Shown: positions 25,036 through 32,478, counted from the stretch's first letter. The stretch: 42,795 nucleotides of DNA from Clostridiales bacterium Firm_14 (GCA_001604135.1 LVAT01000019.1:1-42795); one strand, 5' to 3'. Translations and numbers: made by a program. Notes: generated by a model from the letters alone, not told the origin.

Positions 25036-25066
25036 TAAGCCTCGGAGTCAAATCCGAGGCTTATTT
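25036..25066. terminator. Bidirectional terminator
   Basis: TAAGCCTCGGA (25036-25046) pairs with TCCGAGGCTTA (25053-25063), flanked by short A/T runs on both sides, between the methyltransferase and the minus-strand small ORFs. Confidence 0.75.
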
Positions 25067-25075
25067 ACTGAATGA

Positions 25076-25243
25076 TTATAGCGGAAGATCATCAATGCAC
25101 ATGTAATAGACGCCGATTCTCTTGATAAAATCGTTTACATCGTGCTTAATATGAGCAACCTTATAAGGTGCTCTTTGAATCCGAGCTAGAAGAACCGCCA
25201 GAGCTCCGCCCCATACTACAGTTGTGTCACACGGCTTATCCAT
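25076..25243 (-). CDS. Small ORF or gene remnant
   Basis: A 55-residue frame starting MDKPCDTTVVWGG and ending with a coherent, gene-like sequence (HIKHDVNDFIKRIG, then Tyr/Cys-rich tail). Its ATG overlaps the stop of the preceding 34-residue frame by 8 bases (ATGGATAA). I do not recognise it. Either it is the C-terminal remnant of a longer lost gene, with the 34-residue frame being another part, or the two are a tiny coupled pair. Confidence 0.3.
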   Translation of the reverse strand: MDKPCDTTVVWGGALAVLLARIQRAPYKVAHIKHDVNDFIKRIGVYYMCIDDLPL

Positions 25244-25340
25244 AGGTTTTGACAAATTCTTTAATGGTAGCTTCGTTGTAGGCTTTGAGATCATTTTCGA
25301 ATTTACTCTCGAATTCCTTTTTATGAGCATTAATAGTCAA
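25236..25340 (-). CDS. Small ORF, TTG start, after the S41 protease
   Basis: A 34-residue frame, highly charged and helical-looking (HKKEFESKFENDLKAYNEA). It starts with TTG five bases after AAAGGA and 27 bases after the S41 protease stop. No family is recognised; it may be a remnant. Confidence 0.3.
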   Translation of the reverse strand: MTINAHKKEFESKFENDLKAYNEATIKEFVKTYG

Positions 25341-25367
25341 TATAATCCTTTATAACCTGACAGACAC

Positions 25368-27116
25368 TCAGGCATTTGATCTGAGATACTGCATTGCCCA
25401 GTTCAGCTCATAGTCTTCCTTGTCACGGAAGATCTTCATTGCCGCATCGTAATCCAAAGGAATGCGCACATCAACAGGGTTGCGGCTGACGCAGTCTTTT
25501 CTGGTATCGATGTTGGGATCACCGTTACCGTTAAGAACGGGACCTACCGGGAATCCTACATAGATACGTCCGCCGGTAAGAGCGCTGATGCCGCCTGTTT
25601 CCTGGTTGCAGCCGTAGGAGTCTGTAAGTCCTGCAACTGTGACATTAGGCATCATGGAAAGATAGAGCGTAGCTCCGTCGCCTGCACTGAGGCACCCGTA
25701 ATTCGTAAGGACCAGGACCTTCAGATCAGCAAACTCGCCGTCACCTTTAATGCCATGTGTTGAAGTGCTCTTAAAGGTGCCGTTCTTGCGTACACCTACG
25801 GCGTAATGATCAATATTCTCTGTCGTAAAAAGATCACAGAGAGCAATGGGAATCTCGTCGTAACCACCCTGATTATTGCGGATATCTATGACGAGATATT
25901 CCATTCCCTGAGATTTGAGAGCGCGGAGCTTTTCACGGAACATCTCTCTTGCCTTTGCATGATTACCGGTCATGTATCCGATGAAGATATCGTAAAGACC
26001 ATCGTCTGATGATTCAGCGGTAATCTTGAGATAGCCGCACTTGTCGTCCAGCATCTTCGTGCTGAAATTCTCAGCAAGAAGAGAATCGTATTCATCCTCA
26101 GCGCCAAGCTTTTCGAAGTGCCTGTACAATCTGAATGCTTCAAGCTGGGTATGCGGATCACCGAGATCCTTAAGTGTTACGGTCTGTTCAAGGCCGCTGT
26201 TATCAAGGAATGAGACCTCGACCGTGTCGCCTCCGACGCCGGAAAGCACGATTGCAGCAATACGCTCAGCGTTTTCCTTAACGGACATACCGAGGTTCGG
26301 GATTTCCTCAGCACAGGCCTTCAGAACATCCTTGCCGTTCCATTTGGTAATGACAGTACCGTCCTTTATGCCCAGCTTCTGTACTTCAGCGCCCGTGCAG
26401 ACAGCGATTACATCACCGTTATCGAGCTGAACCATTGCAAGACCGTATTCACGGGGCTTATATGACACTGTATATGAAATGCATCCTTCGACCCTGTCTT
26501 TATCATCTGTTACGACATGGACATGGCCGTCGTGAAGTTCAGCGCAGAACATCATGACAGCATCAGTAAATTTCTGCTCATCCTGCTCCTGTTCAGCTTC
26601 TTTCACCATAGGCATGTATTTTGCTTCAAGTGCGGCAAAGTCAACTTCTTTCCATTCCTTAAGAACATAGTGTTCGTCCATATCCTGAACCAATGAATGA
26701 AAGGATGCGGTATAGCTCTGCTTTGCATGATTGAAATAATCCGGAGACATGCCAATATAGTAGAAACCCATTACACATGTCACAAGTCCTGCGAGCACCG
26801 CTGTGATCTTATATCCGATCTTGCGCTTTGCGAAAGGTATTGGCAGGAGCGCGAAAAGTGCGACTGCATAAAGCGGGAAGAACCCTATAATAAACAATGG
26901 GAATCCTCTCAGATAAATAAGTGCATGAACTGCGGCAATGACAGCCGGCAGAAAGCAAAGTCCACGCCACAGGCGGATTTTCTTATTATCGCCCTTCCAC
27001 TTATGGTGGAGTACAGCGAGTACGATCATGATTATAACGACCGCACCAAACCATATGAGCTGCTCTTTATTAGCTACAGCGATACGGTGCCAAAGTGTAC
27101 CAAAAAAAGTATTCAT
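25368..27116 (-). CDS. Membrane-anchored S41-family protease
   Basis: A 582-residue protein. The first ~130 residues form four hydrophobic helices; the rest is extracytoplasmic. It has an N-terminal helical S41 domain (ELHDGHVHV, a variant of the family DxHxxL region), a PDZ-like stretch (VQKLGIKDGTVITKWNGKDV), and a tail-specific-protease core with YLVIDIRNNQGG and the nucleophile region YGCLSAGDGATLYLS. C-terminal-processing proteases cut peptide tails outside the membrane. The fusion to a four-helix anchor is uncommon. GGAGGGATC precedes the ATG. It is within the guaA-tail-bounded segment. Confidence 0.83.
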   Translation of the reverse strand: MNTFFGTLWHRIAVANKEQLIWFGAVVIIMIVLAVLHHKWKGDNKKIRLWRGLCFLPAVIAAVHALIYLRGFPLFIIGFFPLYAVALFALLPIPFAKRKIGYKITAVLAGLVTCVMGFYYIGMSPDYFNHAKQSYTASFHSLVQDMDEHYVLKEWKEVDFAALEAKYMPMVKEAEQEQDEQKFTDAVMMFCAELHDGHVHVVTDDKDRVEGCISYTVSYKPREYGLAMVQLDNGDVIAVCTGAEVQKLGIKDGTVITKWNGKDVLKACAEEIPNLGMSVKENAERIAAIVLSGVGGDTVEVSFLDNSGLEQTVTLKDLGDPHTQLEAFRLYRHFEKLGAEDEYDSLLAENFSTKMLDDKCGYLKITAESSDDGLYDIFIGYMTGNHAKAREMFREKLRALKSQGMEYLVIDIRNNQGGYDEIPIALCDLFTTENIDHYAVGVRKNGTFKSTSTHGIKGDGEFADLKVLVLTNYGCLSAGDGATLYLSMMPNVTVAGLTDSYGCNQETGGISALTGGRIYVGFPVGPVLNGNGDPNIDTRKDCVSRNPVDVRIPLDYDAAMKIFRDKEDYELNWAMQYLRSNA

Positions 27117-27263
27117 ATCTGATCCCTCCGAATTTCTTATTCATGGGTTAGACGAGGGAAAATCAATTTCGTTACAAGTATTTTTCCGGGCGGCAAAAAA
27201 AGCGGGATCACTTGATCCCGCATAGAAAACAACACGTATTGCACGCTGAATAATGAAGACATT
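27117..27263 (-). other. Leader region of the S41 protease gene
   Basis: The region between 27117 and 27490 holds no gene. From left to right it contains this leader with its ribosome binding site, the hairpin terminator at 27195-27221, the guaA-tail repeat at 27264-27352, a terminator at 27380 and TATAAT at 27449-27454, a probable -10 for the next plus-strand gene. Confidence 0.6.
27195..27221 (-). terminator. Hairpin with T tract in the S41 protease leader
   Basis: On the minus strand GCGGGATC (27221-27214) pairs with GATCCCGC (27209-27202) across four bases, followed by seven T. No minus-strand gene ends here, so it is either an attenuator for the protease gene or a block to transcription from the right. 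Confidence 0.7.
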
Positions 27264-27352
27264 CCGACAGCAACAGTCAAGTACGAGTAATATTATTTGC
27301 TCGCTAAGGTCCTCCGCGCTGCGCTTGTGCGGAATCGCTCGCAAACAATATT
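27264..27352 (+). repeat. Direct repeat, right copy: guaA tail plus hairpin element
   Basis: A second copy of the 89 bases at 24102-24190, one mismatch. It retains the in-frame coding tail PTATVKYE and stop, with no guaA upstream. Downstream sequence is also related to that after guaA but much more diverged. Confidence 0.85.
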
Positions 27353-27356
27353 GCTC
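27285..27356 (+). repeat. Structured hairpin element, copy 3
   Basis: Identical to copy 2 except the right outer arm is AATATTGCTC, which turns one T-A pair into a T-G wobble and so preserves the stem. Confidence 0.75.
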
Positions 27357-27379
27357 TCTTGATTGAGAAATAAACTTTG

Positions 27380-27407
27380 AAAGCTCCTGAATGATCAGGA
27401 GCTTTTT
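27380..27407 (+). terminator. Repeat-family terminator B
   Basis: AAAGCTCCTGA pairs with TCAGGAGCTTT across four bases, followed by TTT. It is related to the terminators at 24218 and 31917, including about 30 bases upstream. Confidence 0.8.
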
Positions 27408-27490
27408 TATTCAATGAGTTCTTTAAATAATCGCCTTTTTGATGGTGTTATAATGACTTTAGATCAATAGATTTTTTATCAGAGGGCATT

Positions 27491-28129
27491 ATGAACAGGG
27501 AAGAAAGCATAGCTTTGGCAAATGAGCTCTGTTTGGAATATAGGGCCGTCAAAGAATTACAGAAGAAAATCGATGAGAACGAGACGCTGCGCAGGGAGTA
27601 TAGTGAAGCAAAGCCTGCACACAGAGGATTGATCTCATTCTTTTGGCGGTATCTGCTGATTGCCGGGATCGTATTTTTGGTAATGCTCTTCCCTACAATT
27701 GTGCTCTCGGCAGGAATATTCTTCATAGCGTTTGAGAGCAATCTCAAACCCATTTATCCGCAGACCGCTATCGCAATCTTATTTCTCATTAATATTGCGG
27801 TTCCAGCGGTGATCATTATCTGCGGATACAGGAAGGCAAACCGGAAGTTGAGCGATCTTAGCCGGCAGGATGTTGAGAAAGCAGCTTATAACAAAAAACG
27901 CGCGGATGAACTGATGCGTCAGACAGATGAGATCCGGATGCAAAAGAATACAAAACTGGAGTCACTTCAAAAGTTCAATGATCTTATTCCCGAAAGTCTC
28001 CGGGAAAGCGAGAAGATGGAGACGCTGAGGCGGCTCCTTATGTCCGGTAAGGCGGAAACGTTCTCCGATGCAATAGAAATAATGAAGGAGACTTACTCTG
28101 GAAAAGGGAAAGGAGATGGCAATGACTGA
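27491..28129 (+). CDS. Two-helix membrane protein with coiled coils, unknown
   Basis: A 212-residue protein: an N-terminal charged coiled segment (1-45), two hydrophobic helices (about 50-77 and 90-112), and a long charged helical C-terminus rich in Lys, Glu and Arg, ending Gly/Lys. The arrangement coil-membrane hairpin-coil is like the C-terminal half of the 36158 protein, but I see no sequence motif that names a family. TATAAT at 27449-27454 gives a promoter. Its stop overlaps the start of the broken zinc-ribbon gene (ATGACTGA), so the two were once coupled. Confidence 0.6.
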   Translation: MNREESIALANELCLEYRAVKELQKKIDENETLRREYSEAKPAHRGLISFFWRYLLIAGIVFLVMLFPTIVLSAGIFFIAFESNLKPIYPQTAIAILFLINIAVPAVIIICGYRKANRKLSDLSRQDVEKAAYNKKRADELMRQTDEIRMQKNTKLESLQKFNDLIPESLRESEKMETLRRLLMSGKAETFSDAIEIMKETYSGKGKGDGND

Positions 28130-28441
28130 GACGATTTCCAATCTGAAGAATCATTCCTGACCGTCATGTGACGGTCGCTTCGCGTAAATGAGGATGATAT
28201 GTTGTCGCAGGCTGCACAGCTTCTCGGAAAAGAGGAATGGGCGGCTGCATCGGACGCATATGACTTTCTTTTGAACAAAGAACCGCACGATTTTGAGGCG
28301 CTTCATGGAAAGATCCTGGCTGCAGCGCATATGAAGACACCTGAAGATATGGCAGATCCTGAGATCCTCCGGTCCGTCAATTATGAAGAAGTGAATAGAT
28401 GTATCATTCAGGCTCTTCGCGATACAGACAGCACACACTAA
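28122..28441 (+). pseudogene. Broken zinc-ribbon/TPR gene
   Basis: The ATG at 28122 has GGAG upstream and begins MTETISNLKNHS, then a TGA at 28158-28160 where the intact relative at 36158 has the first Cys of CPSCGG; the following codons read PSCDG. About 30 residues including the second CxxC are missing and the frame shifts. From 28172 the reading continues as RSLRVNEDDM and LLGKEEWAAASDAY, aligning with FREDQMHEMG and LSRGEFSAAIDAY of that relative. Part of the remaining frame (28199-28441, 80 residues) is still open. The nonsense codon lies beside the palindrome GACCGTCA-TG-TGACGGTC (28159-28176). Confidence 0.7.
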
Positions 28442-28495
28442 GTGTCAAGGCTCTTAGTCTGGATAATCATCAGGATCATTAACAAGGGGAAATAA

Positions 28496-28942
28496 ATGAG
28501 CAGCATAAAAGAACAACATGTACCTTCCTATTCTGACAAACAGAAACAGTACGATCGTATCGATGAAATAGAAGCTTTAAGGATGGAAAGACTAAGGCTC
28601 CATGACACTATCAGGCGCAATAATGCAATGCGCGATAAACTGTATGTTTCAAACAGATACGGCATCAGTTTTTCTCCTGTTGCCAGTTTTATTATTTATT
28701 GGATTATTGAACTCCTTGTTGTACTGTTTACGGTTTTCTATATAGTACAAGATCCCGGTGCACCATTAATATTCGTGCTTATTCTGGTCTCTATTATTAT
28801 CTTGATTGCTGTACTGAACCTTCTAGTTGTCTATCCCAAAATCATAAAGATGAGAAAAATAGATTCGGATAACAAAGAACTATATGCTGAATCACGTATA
28901 TTAGACGACAAACTTAAGGCTCTTGAACATGAAGATAATTAG
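28496..28942 (+). CDS. Two-helix coiled-coil membrane protein
   Basis: A 148-residue protein with a charged coil (about 12-48), two hydrophobic helices (about 60-83 and 90-113) and a second coil. It corresponds in layout to the C-terminal half of the zinc-ribbon/TPR protein at 36158 and may be the detached tail of the broken gene just upstream, now translated on its own from an AAGGGGAAATAA ribosome binding site. Function unknown. Confidence 0.6.
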   Translation: MSSIKEQHVPSYSDKQKQYDRIDEIEALRMERLRLHDTIRRNNAMRDKLYVSNRYGISFSPVASFIIYWIIELLVVLFTVFYIVQDPGAPLIFVLILVSIIILIAVLNLLVVYPKIIKMRKIDSDNKELYAESRILDDKLKALEHEDN

Positions 28943-29006
28943 CTTCCGGTAGTGATTACTTGGTTCAGATTATCTTGAATTAAATTGACTGATAAGGAGT
29001 AGAGCT

Positions 29007-29606
29007 ATGAATTTAGAGGATTTTGTTTGGACAAGAGAACCTAAGCACTATGTAATTGACGGTGATACTCTTAGAGTTACCACAGCTCCGCATACGGATC
29101 TTTGGCAGAGAACTTACTATCATTTCCGCAATGATAATGCTCCGGCTTTTCAAATGGAAACAGAAGAAAAGTATTTCAGCTTTGCTGTTAAGACATCATT
29201 CGAAGAGAGCAATCACAGATTTGACCAATGCGGAATAGTAATGTATCTGGACAGCGATAACTGGCTAAAATGCTCCACAGAATATGAGAACGAGAATTTT
29301 CAGCATCTTGGAAGCGTAGTGACAAATCACGGTTATTCAGATTGGGCCACGACTGAGATACCTTCAAATGTCAAAAGCATGTGGTACCGCCTGAACCGCA
29401 GAGAAGATGATTACTGCATAGAGAACTCCGATGACGGAATGACCTGGAGACAGATGCGCGTATGTCACATGCATGAAGGTGCGGGAAAAATAAGATTCGG
29501 AGTATATGCTTGCTCCCCTGAGGATTCATCATTCACTGCTGTATTCAGCAGTTTTCAGTTTGCCGAATGTGCTTGGGAAGCCCATGACGGACAACAACCG
29601 GATTAA
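29007..29606 (+). CDS. DUF1349 family (concanavalin-like) protein
   Basis: A 199-residue protein matching the DUF1349/YesU type: a beta-sandwich with DGDTLRVTTAPHTDLWQRTYYHF, then FDQCGIVMYLDSDNWLKCSTEYE, and the DDYCIENSDDGMTW strand. Family members are cytosolic lectin-like jelly-rolls often found with sugar-use genes; no catalytic activity is established. There is no signal peptide. AAGGAGTAGAGCT precedes the ATG. It stands alone. Confidence 0.85.
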   Translation: MNLEDFVWTREPKHYVIDGDTLRVTTAPHTDLWQRTYYHFRNDNAPAFQMETEEKYFSFAVKTSFEESNHRFDQCGIVMYLDSDNWLKCSTEYENENFQHLGSVVTNHGYSDWATTEIPSNVKSMWYRLNRREDDYCIENSDDGMTWRQMRVCHMHEGAGKIRFGVYACSPEDSSFTAVFSSFQFAECAWEAHDGQQPD

Positions 29607-29697
29607 TTATCCGGCAAGAAATCGGATAGAGAGATAAACGGTTTCTGTCGACACTAAGGCTTCTGTTTTTAGATAACGCGAAAAAGGCTGTCTGTTG

Positions 29698-29726
29698 TTG
29701 ACAAGTATACTTGGCAATGCTACAAT
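29698..29726 (+). promoter_or_regulatory. Promoter of the membrane-protein/XRE operon
   Basis: Perfect TTGACA (29698-29703), 17-base spacer, TACAAT (29721-29726). Confidence 0.85.
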
Positions 29727-29749
29727 TCATCTTGCCAAGTAAACTTGGC
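29702..29749 (+). promoter_or_regulatory. Paired palindromic operators
   Basis: CAAGTATACTTG (29702-29713) is a perfect 12-base palindrome overlapping the -35 and spacer. GCCAAGTAAACTTGGC (29734-29749) is the same palindrome with one central mismatch, just after the -10; both share CAAGTAWACTTGGC. Centres are 34 bases apart, about three helical turns. Likely bound by the XRE protein encoded at 30119. Confidence 0.75.
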
Positions 29750-29777
29750 GAAATTGTTTTTTTGGGAGGAATAGGAA

Positions 29778-30113
29778 ATGGACAAAGAAGAGATATTGGC
29801 TAAGAGCCGTATGGAAAACAAGGGCCGTGATATGGCCAAGATCGAAGAAAACAGGAATTCGGCAAGATTTGCAATAATACTCGGTTTTCTCTTTATGCTT
29901 ATTATCGGTGTTCTGAGCCTTATTGCACAAAGCAAGATGATCTATGGTGTTGTGGCAACGGAGTTTTGCATTGTTTTCGCAATGAACATCTACAATGCCG
30001 TCAAAAAGAAGGAACGCAAATATATCATTTTGACGTTCACGACAGGCCTCGCATTTCTGACATTAACGTATATGACGGTCTGCGAGATCTTTCAGTTCTA
30101 TCCTTTGAGGTAA
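29778..30113 (+). CDS. Small three-helix membrane protein (DUF6442-like)
   Basis: A 111-residue protein with a charged N-terminus (MDKEEILAKSRMENKGRD, typical for the family) and three hydrophobic helices (about 31-48, 52-72, 84-105). Small membrane proteins of this kind are commonly next to an XRE-type regulator in Bacillota, as here. Role unknown; a membrane partner that titrates the regulator is one idea. The ATG follows GGGAGGAATAGGAA. Its end overlaps the ribosome binding site of the regulator. Confidence 0.75.
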   Translation: MDKEEILAKSRMENKGRDMAKIEENRNSARFAIILGFLFMLIIGVLSLIAQSKMIYGVVATEFCIVFAMNIYNAVKKKERKYIILTFTTGLAFLTLTYMTVCEIFQFYPLR

Positions 30114-30118
30114 GACAT

Positions 30119-30328
30119 ATGGATGATTCATTGGTCTTAAAGAACCGATTAAAAGAATATCGCAAAGAGTTGGATCTGTCACAAGATGAACTGGCCAAAA
30201 TGGTCGGCGTGTCAAGGAACACCATCAGTTCGATTGAGACGGGACAGTTCTGCCCTACAGCTAAGCTTGCTTTAATCATCTGTATAGCACTTGATAAGAA
30301 ATTCGAAGACGTATTCTATTTTGATTAG
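30119..30328 (+). CDS. XRE-family transcriptional regulator
   Basis: A 69-residue protein that is a single helix-turn-helix domain: LKEYRKELDLSQDELAKMVG, then SRNTISSIETGQFCPTAKLALIICIAL. It is the compact YvaO/Cro-like type found beside small membrane proteins. Start at 30119 is chosen for the GAGG eight bases upstream and the domain boundary; a longer frame begins inside the upstream gene. Likely autorepressor through the two palindromes at 29702-29749. Confidence 0.9.
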   Translation: MDDSLVLKNRLKEYRKELDLSQDELAKMVGVSRNTISSIETGQFCPTAKLALIICIALDKKFEDVFYFD

Positions 30329-30439
30329 AATAATCATCAGCAGCGCAAGATCATTGACAGACAATATATAATTTAATAATGGTGTTGGAATCAGCGTTCA
30401 TCAATAGTGTTTCAGTAAAGCAACTATAAGGGGGAAAAT

Positions 30440-30766
30440 ATGATTACAGTGAATATCTATTATTCAGGAACCAATGGCAATGCGCGGAAGTTCGCTTGCG
30501 AGATGGAGAACAGCGGAACTGCTGAAAAAATACGTTCTGAAGCAGGAAACATCAGATATGAGTATTTCTTTCCTATGAATGATCCTGAAACTGTATTACT
30601 TATTGATTCGTGGAAAGACCAGGAAGCGATAGACGTACATCATTCATCTCCTATGATGCAGACTATATCTGCTTTGCGTGAGAAGTACGATCTTCATATG
30701 CGTGTGGAAAGGTTCGTATCTGATGCTGAATATGAAGCAGATAAAGACAGTAAATTTATCAGATAA
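30440..30766 (+). CDS. Putative quinol monooxygenase (ABM domain)
   Basis: A 108-residue single-domain protein of the antibiotic-biosynthesis-monooxygenase fold: a ferredoxin-like barrel with EYFFPMNDPETVLLIDSWKD and the HHSSPMM stretch typical of YgiN-like quinol monooxygenases. These are cofactor-free and act on quinols or related compounds, with possible roles in quinone balance. AAGGGGGAAAAT precedes the ATG. It is next to an NmrA/QorB-like reductase gene, which suggests joint quinone handling. Confidence 0.85.
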   Translation: MITVNIYYSGTNGNARKFACEMENSGTAEKIRSEAGNIRYEYFFPMNDPETVLLIDSWKDQEAIDVHHSSPMMQTISALREKYDLHMRVERFVSDAEYEADKDSKFIR

Positions 30767-30869
30767 TAATCTGTTTCTATTACCATAAGGGCAGTCCTTC
30801 ATGTAATCAGTTTTCGTAATAATACTCACTTAGACCCAGGTAAACTGGTCCTTTATGTTCAGAACAAAG

Positions 30870-30875
30870 TATAAT
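30870..30875 (+). promoter_or_regulatory. Probable -10 of the NmrA-like gene
   Basis: TATAAT 44 bases before the ATG. The -35 is not clear. Confidence 0.4.
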
Positions 30876-30918
30876 GTGATCATAAGCATGAGCTTTAATT
30901 CTTTTCAGGAGGTGCATC

Positions 30919-31863
30919 ATGGGCAAACTTTTACTTACCGGAGTTGATGGCAATCTTGGAGCTGAAGCAGCCAAGATCTTGATGGAACTTGAGAATAAGG
31001 AAAACCTTATTTTCTGCGGATATAATCCTGATGCGCTTAAGCCTTATGCGGACATCGGGATCGAGACCAGAGTCACGAATTTCAATCACAAAGAAGGCCT
31101 TGCAGAAGCATTTGCAGGAGCTGAGAGACTGGCTCTCATCTCTATGCCTTTTGTAGGCGCGAAGAGACAGAATGCACACCGCAATGCAGTTGATGCTGCC
31201 AAAGAAGCCGGTGTTAAGCAGATCATCTACACATCGCTCGTAAATGCTGATGACGAGACAAACCCTTCAGTAGAGAAAAAGGACCACATCTACACCGAGC
31301 TCTATATCAGGGAGCAGGGACTGGATTTCATCTTCCTGCGCAACTCGCAGTATGCGGAGGCAATGATCACCAACTACTTCACATTCGTCCATATGGACAG
31401 CGTCCTGAAGAACAGCCAGGGCGACGGTCTTATGGCTTATATATCGCGAAAAGACTGCGCTAAGGCTTTGGCTTATGCACTCCATCGCGGCGGCGAATAT
31501 GATCACGCTGTTCTCAACATCAACGGTCCTGAGCTTATGACCATCTCAAAATTCATCGAATACGGCAACCAGGCTACAGGCAACAACGTATCTTACAAGG
31601 AACTTACAGACGAAGAGAACTACCAGGTTTTCGATGCTATGGGCGTACCGAGAACGACGGACGGCGTCTTCAAGGAAGGCAGCGAGGCACCTTATTCTTC
31701 AGACGGAATGGTAACATTCGCACAGGCTATACGTGAAGGCAAGATGGCGATCAAGACAGATGATTTCCAGAAGCTGACCGGTCAGGAACCTATCACCGTA
31801 CTTTACATGTTCGAACACGCTGACGACTTCCAGGTCGGAGACCGTCACTCAAAAGACGCTTAA
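30919..31863 (+). CDS. NmrA/QorB-like NAD(P)-binding oxidoreductase
   Basis: A 314-residue atypical short-chain dehydrogenase-like protein. The nucleotide-binding N-terminus is LLLTGVDGNLGAEAA, and the region IIYTSLVNAD after the fourth strand is characteristic. NmrA/QorB proteins bind NAD(P)H and reduce quinones or azo dyes, or sense redox. AGGAGGTGCATC precedes the ATG. A homology-related terminator (31917) follows. The exact substrate is unknown. Confidence 0.88.
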   Translation: MGKLLLTGVDGNLGAEAAKILMELENKENLIFCGYNPDALKPYADIGIETRVTNFNHKEGLAEAFAGAERLALISMPFVGAKRQNAHRNAVDAAKEAGVKQIIYTSLVNADDETNPSVEKKDHIYTELYIREQGLDFIFLRNSQYAEAMITNYFTFVHMDSVLKNSQGDGLMAYISRKDCAKALAYALHRGGEYDHAVLNINGPELMTISKFIEYGNQATGNNVSYKELTDEENYQVFDAMGVPRTTDGVFKEGSEAPYSSDGMVTFAQAIREGKMAIKTDDFQKLTGQEPITVLYMFEHADDFQVGDRHSKDA

Positions 31864-31916
31864 AGCAGAAACCACGCGCAAACAAAAACACTCTCATTAA
31901 TGAGTCATAAACTAAG

Positions 31917-31946
31917 AAAGCTCCTGATCAGTTCAGGAGCTTTTTT
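31917..31946. terminator. Repeat-family terminator C, bidirectional
   Basis: AAAGCTCCTGA pairs with TCAGGAGCTTT, with T and A runs on both sides, between converging genes. The preceding bases 31890-31916, including the palindrome CTCATTAATGAG, resemble those before terminators A and B. Confidence 0.85.
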
Positions 31947-31956
31947 ATGCCGTGAG

Positions 31957-32478
31957 TTATTTGCCGTCGTAAGAAAGTACTGTTTCGATATCGAAATCGA
32001 GGCGGCTCCGGGCATCAAAACCACGAAGCTCGACAAGGGCAACAGCCTTGACGATCTCTCCGCCCAATGCCTCAACCAATTTGGCTGCAGCCTGAAGTGT
32101 TCCTCCGGTAGCGATCAGGTCATCGATAAGGATAACCTTGTCTCCGGGGTTGATCGAGCTTTTATGTATCTCGACCGTTGCGCTGCCATACTCAAGATTA
32201 TAAGACTGCGACACGGTCTCGCGTGGAAGCTTGCCTGCTTTCCGGACAAGGACCATTGGTTTTCTTAATTCATATGCAATCGGAGCGCCGAAGATAAATC
32301 CGCGGGATTCAAGGGTTATGATCTTGTCAAATTCGACACCATCTAAGAGCTTCAGAAGTTCTCCGATAGCCAGTCTGAAACCGTCTGAATCCTCAATAAC
32401 CGACGTTATGTCTCTATAGATGACGCCTTCCTCCGGGAAGTCGTTGATGATCGTTATATAGTCTTCAAGGCTCTTCAT
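31957..32478 (-). CDS. apt: Adenine phosphoribosyltransferase
   Basis: A 173-residue Apt of normal length. It joins adenine to PRPP, giving AMP (purine salvage). The N-terminus LEDYITIINDFPEEGVIYRDIT matches the family, SRGFIFGAPIAYEL follows, and the PRPP loop is VILIDDLIATGGTLQAA. AGGAGGCGCCGCA precedes the ATG. TATAAT on the minus strand at 32516-32511 is a possible -10. Confidence 0.96.
   Translation of the reverse strand: MKSLEDYITIINDFPEEGVIYRDITSVIEDSDGFRLAIGELLKLLDGVEFDKIITLESRGFIFGAPIAYELRKPMVLVRKAGKLPRETVSQSYNLEYGSATVEIHKSSINPGDKVILIDDLIATGGTLQAAAKLVEALGGEIVKAVALVELRGFDARSRLDFDIETVLSYDGK

Noticed and set aside
27141-27344. Minus-strand ORFs in the two guaA-tail repeats that share an identical start (also 23715-24182)
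   Set aside because: They are antisense shadows of the repeat and of guaA; no ribosome binding site and different downstream sequences.
24102-27352. Composite transposon or IS flanked by direct repeats
   Set aside because: No transposase, no IS-type terminal inverted repeats and no short target duplication are visible.
28158-28160. In-frame UGA at a cysteine position as selenocysteine
   Set aside because: A later stop, a deletion of the second CxxC and a frame change show a pseudogene; the nearby palindrome is not a convincing SECIS.
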